A stretch of 10,070 nt of DNA from positions 1 through 10,070 of the forward strand of contig JAOPZP010000069.1 in assembly GCA_025964055.1 (NCBI GenBank), in the 5' to 3' direction. Below are positions 6,568 through 10,070 of the stretch, piece after piece. The first letter of the stretch is position 1. Each line of letters begins with the position of its first letter. Source of the stretch: Conexibacter sp. GTDB lineage: Bacteria; Actinomycetota; Thermoleophilia; Solirubrobacterales; Solirubrobacteraceae. Both the position numbers and the translations under genes were made by a program. The notes below the pieces were generated by a model, which saw only the letters and a list, made by a program, of their open reading frames with translations, was not told where the DNA came from and ran no database searches.

Positions 6568-6660
6568 CAGGACGGGCGATGCAGCGTGGTGTGGCGGCAA
6601 CCAATCACGCGTCTTCGAGAATAGCAACGGGTCCGAACGGAACGGGGTCGAGCGCAGCGC

Positions 6661-7620
6661 TCAGCCGACTTCGGCCGACGCCGCGAGCGTCTGCACCTCG
6701 ACCTCGGAGAGCAGGCGGTCGACCTCGCGTGGCTCGACGAGCCCGGCGCCGAGGTGCTGCGTCGACTCCGCGCCGCACGCGACGCCGTAGGCCAGGCAGT
6801 CGGCGGGCGGCTTGCCCGAGTAGCGGGCCGCCACGTAGCCGGCGAGGAACGCGTCGCCGGCGCCGACGCCCGCGACCGCGTCGCGCGGCGGGATCGAGAC
6901 GCGGAAGCGCTGGGTGTGGCCGTCGACGCGCAGGCAGGCGACGCACCCGGCCTCGAGGGTCATGATCGCCTCGCGGGCGCCCTGCTCGACCATCTCGCCG
7001 ACGGCGATGAGGCGGTCCTCGTCGTCGTTGAACTCGTGCCCGACGAGCTCCTCGGCCTCCAGGACGTTGGGCGAGATGACGTCGGGCTCGGCGCGCACGG
7101 CATGGCGCAGCGGCTCGCCGTCGGTGTCGATGACGGTCAGCACGCCCGCCTTGCGCAGGTCGCGCACGAGGCCGGCGTAGACGTCGGCGTCCACCCCGCG
7201 CGGCAGCGAGCCCGCGATGACCACCATGTCCGCGCCCCGGGCCAGATAGAGCAGCTTGTCGCGGAACAGCTCGAGCTCCTTGGCGCTCACCGCCGGGCCG
7301 CGCTCGTTGATCTCGGTCTGCTGGCCGTTGGTGGGGTCGTAGACCGCCGTGTTGGTCCGCGACTCCTCGCGGATGCGCACGAAGTCGTTGAGGATCGACT
7401 CCTCGGTGAGCTGGTCGACGATCCGCGTGCCGGTCGGGCCGCCGGCGAACCCGGTGGCGATCACGGGCTGGCCGAGCGTCTTCAGGGCGCGGGCGATGTT
7501 GACGCCCTTGCCGCCCGCGGCGGTCCGCTGCTCCACGGTTCGATGACGCCGTCCGAGCCGGAAGTTCGGCACGGACAGCGACTTGTCGATCGCTGCGTTC
7601 AGGGTGACGGTGATGATCAC
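6661..7620 (-). CDS. 1-phosphofructokinase-family (PfkB/ribokinase fold) sugar-phosphate kinase
   Basis: A 319-residue cytosolic kinase expected to phosphorylate a ketohexose phosphate with ATP. It begins with the family signature 'IITVTLNAAIDKSLSV' (2-17), followed by the substrate-binding 'GGKGVNIARALKTLG' (36-50), 'VIAGSLPRGV' (134-143), and the C-terminal PfkB signature 'VAGVGAGDAFLAG' (249-261), whose Asp256 is the expected catalytic base and GAGD the anion hole. Length and motif order fit the FruK/LacC/PfkB group. The exact substrate (fructose 1-phosphate, fructose 6-phosphate or tagatose 6-phosphate) cannot be decided, and no phosphotransferase genes are nearby. The start is GTG 7620, whose GTGA overlaps the carboxypeptidase stop by 4 bases and implies coupled translation. 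A strong terminator follows about 95 bases after the stop. Confidence 0.92.
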   Translation of the reverse strand: MIITVTLNAAIDKSLSVPNFRLGRRHRTVEQRTAAGGKGVNIARALKTLGQPVIATGFAGGPTGTRIVDQLTEESILNDFVRIREESRTNTAVYDPTNGQQTEINERGPAVSAKELELFRDKLLYLARGADMVVIAGSLPRGVDADVYAGLVRDLRKAGVLTVIDTDGEPLRHAVRAEPDVISPNVLEAEELVGHEFNDDEDRLIAVGEMVEQGAREAIMTLEAGCVACLRVDGHTQRFRVSIPPRDAVAGVGAGDAFLAGYVAARYSGKPPADCLAYGVACGAESTQHLGAGLVEPREVDRLLSEVEVQTLAASAEVG

Positions 7621-8882
7621 GCGACAGGGGCCCCTCTGCCTGGACGGCGCGCCTGGCGACGCCGCACTGCGCGCCGCCGCAGCAGCACGAGGTAGAGGCT
7701 ACAGACGGCGAAGGCGGCCAGGAGCGCCAGGGTGAGCGGCCGGCCGAGGAAGTCGCGCAGCCGTTCGACGAACGTCGCCGCGTCGACGGGCTCGGCGGTC
7801 TGCAGCGGCACGCGGGCCACGACCCTGCCGCGGTGGGTGACCGTGATCGTCCCGACGCGCGCGCCCTTGGGCAGCGGGCCGTCCAGCTCGGCCGGCGCGT
7901 CGCGGGTCGCGACGACGATCCTGTCGCCGCGCCGGGCGGTGCGCGTGACGGTCGAGGCCGCGACGAGGTCGACCCGCTGGTCGCGGTGGGCCAGCGCCGC
8001 GCTCCCCAGGACCTGGCCCGCCTTGACCGGCGTGACGACGTGGTAGCGGCTCAGGCCGTACTTGAGGAGGTTGAGCGAGTCGCTGTCGCGCGCCGCCTCG
8101 CTGGGGTCGTCGAGCACCGCGCTGAGGACCGTGACGCCGTTGCGCGACGCGGACCCGACGAGGATGTAGCCGGCCGTGTTGGTGTGGCCGGTCTTGACGC
8201 CGTTGACCGCGGGCACGTCGCGGACGAGCAGGTTGCGGTTGACGAACGTCCGCGGGTGCGCGCCGGTGCGCAGCGTCACGCGCGGCAGGTTGGTCGTCTC
8301 GCGGAAGAACGCGTTGCGGCGCAGGATCAGCGTGATCTTCACCAGGTCGGTCGCCGAGGCGTAGTTGTCGGGTGCGTCGAGGCCGATCGGGTTGGCGAAC
8401 CGCGTGTCGGTGAGCCGCAGCTGCCGCGCCTTGGCGTTCATCAGGTTCACGAAGCCGGCGCGCGACCCGCCGACCCGCGCGGCCAGCGTGGCCGCCGCGT
8501 CGTTGGCCGAGGTGATCAGCAGCGCGCGCAGCAGGTCGCGGACGGTGACGCGCTCCCCGGCGCCGAAGCCGGCGACCGACTCGGCCGGGGCGGCGTGGTA
8601 GTCGACGGTGGTCATCACGTCGTCCAGCGACGCGTGCTCGAGCGTGACCAGCGCGGTCATCAGCTTGGTCGTCGAGGCGATCGGCCGGCGCTGGTGCGCG
8701 TTGCGCTGGAAGACGATGTCGCCGGTGACCGGCTCGACGAGGATCGCGGCGGGCGCGCGGACCTGCGGCGGCGCGGGAGCCGCGGCCGTCGCGGCCGCCG
8801 ACGCGGTGGACGGGACGGCGGCCAGGAGGGCGACGCCCGCCCCCAGCGCCGCCCGCCGGAGAGCGGACGTCATGGCCTTCAT
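7617..8882 (-). CDS. D-alanyl-D-alanine carboxypeptidase (penicillin-binding protein, S11 family)
   Basis: A 421-residue extracytoplasmic enzyme that trims the terminal D-Ala of peptidoglycan pentapeptides. Residues 1-30 form a signal peptide ('LGAGVALLAAVPSTASA'). The serine-peptidase motifs are all present: SxxK as S70-T-T-K73, SAN (125-127) and KTG (230-232, in 'VNGVKTGHTNTAGY'). Residues about 284-365 resemble the beta-rich domain that follows the catalytic domain in DacA-like proteins. A single membrane helix (about 382-401) precedes an Arg-rich tail, so the enzyme is anchored with its catalytic domain outside. ATG 8882 shares an ATGA overlap with the LysM gene stop; ATG 8873 is an alternative start. 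No Shine-Dalgarno site is seen, consistent with translational coupling. Its stop overlaps the kinase start. Confidence 0.95.
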   Translation of the reverse strand: MKAMTSALRRAALGAGVALLAAVPSTASAAATAAAPAPPQVRAPAAILVEPVTGDIVFQRNAHQRRPIASTTKLMTALVTLEHASLDDVMTTVDYHAAPAESVAGFGAGERVTVRDLLRALLITSANDAAATLAARVGGSRAGFVNLMNAKARQLRLTDTRFANPIGLDAPDNYASATDLVKITLILRRNAFFRETTNLPRVTLRTGAHPRTFVNRNLLVRDVPAVNGVKTGHTNTAGYILVGSASRNGVTVLSAVLDDPSEAARDSDSLNLLKYGLSRYHVVTPVKAGQVLGSAALAHRDQRVDLVAASTVTRTARRGDRIVVATRDAPAELDGPLPKGARVGTITVTHRGRVVARVPLQTAEPVDAATFVERLRDFLGRPLTLALLAAFAVCSLYLVLLRRRAVRRRQARRPGRGAPVA

Positions 8883-9205
8883 CGCGGCAGCTTGAGCTTC
8901 TGGCCGGGGTGCAGGGTCGATGCGTCCATCGTCGGGTTCAGGCGCTGCAGGTCGGCGACGCTCGAGCCGGTCTTGATGGCGATCGCCGACAGGACGTCGC
9001 CGGACTTCACGGTGTAGGTCTTGGCCTTGGCCGCGGGCTTGCGCTTGCCCGCCGTCGTGGTGGGGGTCGTCGAGGTCGACGACGAGCTCGCCTTGCCGCC
9101 CTTGCCGCTGGACTGCGACTCGTGCTGGACGATCACGTAGACCGCGACGGCACAGGTCGCGAGGGCCGCGGAGGCCAGGAGTCGGGCAGGGGCGCGTCGC
9201 CGCAT
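8879..9205 (-). CDS. Small membrane-anchored LysM domain protein
   Basis: A 108-residue protein. Basic residues at the start (MRRR) precede one hydrophobic helix (about 8-27, 'LLASAALATCAVAVYVIV'), then a Ser/Thr/Lys-rich linker (about 30-62), then a single LysM domain (63-107): 'KTYTVKSGDVLSAIAIKTGSSVADLQRLN' through 'LHPGQKLKLP'. LysM domains bind N-acetylglucosamine-containing glycans, so the protein probably contacts peptidoglycan from the membrane. There is no catalytic domain. The 4-base ATGA overlap with the downstream D,D-carboxypeptidase suggests the two act together in the wall, which is inference. It lies 41 bp after pyrF and may be read from the pyrF transcript or from its own promoter near 9215-9220. 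Confidence 0.9.
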   Translation of the reverse strand: MRRRAPARLLASAALATCAVAVYVIVQHESQSSGKGGKASSSSTSTTPTTTAGKRKPAAKAKTYTVKSGDVLSAIAIKTGSSVADLQRLNPTMDASTLHPGQKLKLPR

Positions 9206-9214
9206 CAGGCCGGG

Positions 9215-9220
9215 AGGATA
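9215..9220 (-). promoter_or_regulatory. Candidate -10 hexamer (TATCCT) of the LysM-carboxypeptidase-kinase operon
   Basis: TATCCT matches TANNNT and 4 of 6 positions of TATAAT. It ends 9 bases before ATG 9205, so the leader would be only about 2-3 bases. No Shine-Dalgarno site is seen and no clear -35 box lies 17-18 bases upstream. Read-through from pyrF is an alternative. Confidence 0.3.
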
Positions 9221-9246
9221 GGCGTCCAGCCGGTCTGGACCGCCGG

Positions 9247-10070
9247 TCAGCCGCTGAGCGCCCAGGCCGCCGCGCGCAGGCGCTCGGCCTCGGCGCGTGC
9301 GGCCGTCGCCGGAGCGGCGCCGCTGGCGGCATGGGCGCTGACGATCGAGCGCGAGGCGGTCACGAGGCCGGCGGCGCGACCGGGCGCGAACGCCGGGGCC
9401 AGATCCTCGACGCGGCCGCCCTGGGCGCCGACGCCGGGCAGCAGGAAGATCGTGCGCGGCAGCAGCTTGCGCGCGCGGGCCAGGTGCTCGGGGTGCGTGG
9501 CGCCGAGGACGGCGCCCACGTCGGTGAGGCCGGACTCCGGGCCGACCTGCTCGTCGCCCAGCTCGGCGACCAGCCTCGCGACGCGCTCCCAGACCGTGCC
9601 GCCGCCGGCCAGCTCGGCGTCCTCGAGATCCGCGGCGCCGGGGTTCGACGTGCGGACCAGGACGACGATCCCGGCGCCGTTGTCGCGCGCCACGGCGGCG
9701 AACGAGCGGAGCGTGTCGAGGCCCATGTACGGCGCGACCGTGAGCAGGTCGGCGCCGAGGCCGGGGACGTCGCCGCCCGGGCCGGGCGTCGCTCCCAGGA
9801 AGCCCTGGGCGTAGGCGGTCGCCGTGACGTCGATGTCGCCGCGCTTGCCGTCGGCGAGGACGAGCAGGCCGGCGGCGCGCGCGTGGTCGGTGACCTGCTG
9901 CAGGGCGTCCCAGCCGGGCGCGCCGAGGCGCTCGAAGCAGGCGACCTGCGGCTTGACGGCCACGACGGCGTCGCCGACGGCGTCGATCACCGCCCGGCAG
10001 TGGGCGAGGACCGCCGCGGCGGCACGCTCGGCGGGCTGGGCGCGGGCGCCCGTGCCGGTTCGGGCCGCGG
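9247..10070 (-). CDS. pyrF: Orotidine 5'-phosphate decarboxylase, type 2 (N-terminus beyond window edge)
   Basis: The last 273 residues of the enzyme that decarboxylates OMP to UMP, the final step of de novo pyrimidine synthesis in the cytosol. Visible motifs: 'AVVAVKPQVACFERLGAPGW' (about 34-53 of the visible part), the catalytic 'LADGKRGDI' with its Lys and Asp residues (71-79), 'VTVAPYMGLDTL'-type strand ('LLTVAPYMGLD'), 'VLVRTSNPGA', 'VGAVLGATHPEHL' and 'FLLPGVGAQGG'. These are typical of the type 2 (subfamily 2) enzymes. The frame is open to the right edge; GTG 9990 is internal, not the start, since homologous sequence continues upstream. The N-terminal 'CVGLDP' region is expected outside the window. 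The gene ends 41 bp before the LysM gene on the same strand. Confidence 0.96.
   Translation of the reverse strand, partial: AARTGTGARAQPAERAAAAVLAHCRAVIDAVGDAVVAVKPQVACFERLGAPGWDALQQVTDHARAAGLLVLADGKRGDIDVTATAYAQGFLGATPGPGGDVPGLGADLLTVAPYMGLDTLRSFAAVARDNGAGIVVLVRTSNPGAADLEDAELAGGGTVWERVARLVAELGDEQVGPESGLTDVGAVLGATHPEHLARARKLLPRTIFLLPGVGAQGGRVEDLAPAFAPGRAAGLVTASRSIVSAHAASGAAPATAARAEAERLRAAAWALSG

Noticed and set aside
6515..6604. 30-residue N-terminal extension of GuaB3 starting at 6604
   Set aside because: The extension runs through the terminator hairpin and is not like GuaB3 N-termini, whereas MEIEIGRGKKARRAYG at 6514 is.
5600..6790. 396-codon plus-strand frame opposite guaB3
   Set aside because: It is antisense to guaB3 and crosses the intrinsic terminator, with no recognisable domain.
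7833..9017. 394-codon plus-strand frame opposite the carboxypeptidase
   Set aside because: It is the shadow of the carboxypeptidase gene, whose SxxK, SxN and KTG motifs are intact.

Overview
The window comes from a very GC-rich bacterium, almost certainly an actinobacterium. The pointers are the strong G/C preference at third codon positions, long antisense open frames opposite real genes, a CBS-less GuaB3-type IMP dehydrogenase paralogue, and start codons without Shine-Dalgarno sites but with a TANNNT hexamer 6-9 bases upstream. A Thermoleophilia/Solirubrobacterales-like origin fits the general look but is an inference. Eight protein genes are supported, and two of them run off the window ends. 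No tRNA, rRNA, CRISPR array or insertion sequence was seen.

Left part (1-2019). A minus-strand gene, cut by the left edge, encodes an unusual fusion: the small N-terminal segment of FdrA joined to a DUF1116 (YlbE-like) domain. Divergent from it is an ABC transporter ATPase of the NodI/DrrA type with no permease beside it. The 154-bp divergent gap holds a plausible promoter and a 10-bp palindrome. The ATPase gene converges on a secreted lipase/esterase gene.

Middle (2020-6660). Minus strand: a secreted alpha/beta-hydrolase resembling LIP-type secretory lipases; then a 410-bp gene-free stretch with a 14-bp palindrome and a striking 124-bp imperfect inverted repeat whose edge touches the guaA stop codon; then guaA and guaB3. 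The last two are separated by 5 bases and probably co-transcribed as guaB3-guaA, giving IMP to XMP to GMP. A clear intrinsic terminator lies only 28 bases before the guaB3 start.

Right part (6661-10070). Minus strand, in order of transcription: pyrF (type 2 OMP decarboxylase, N-terminus outside the window), a small membrane-anchored LysM protein, a D-Ala-D-Ala carboxypeptidase with a C-terminal membrane anchor, and a 1-phosphofructokinase-family sugar-phosphate kinase. The last three are joined by 4-base ATGA and GTGA overlaps, so a murein-binding protein, a murein carboxypeptidase and a cytosolic kinase look translationally coupled. This transcript probably ends at the terminator before guaB3.

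No defence or mobile system is visible. The most unusual items are the FdrA-DUF1116 fusion, the long inverted repeat after guaA, and the LysM-DacA-kinase coupling.
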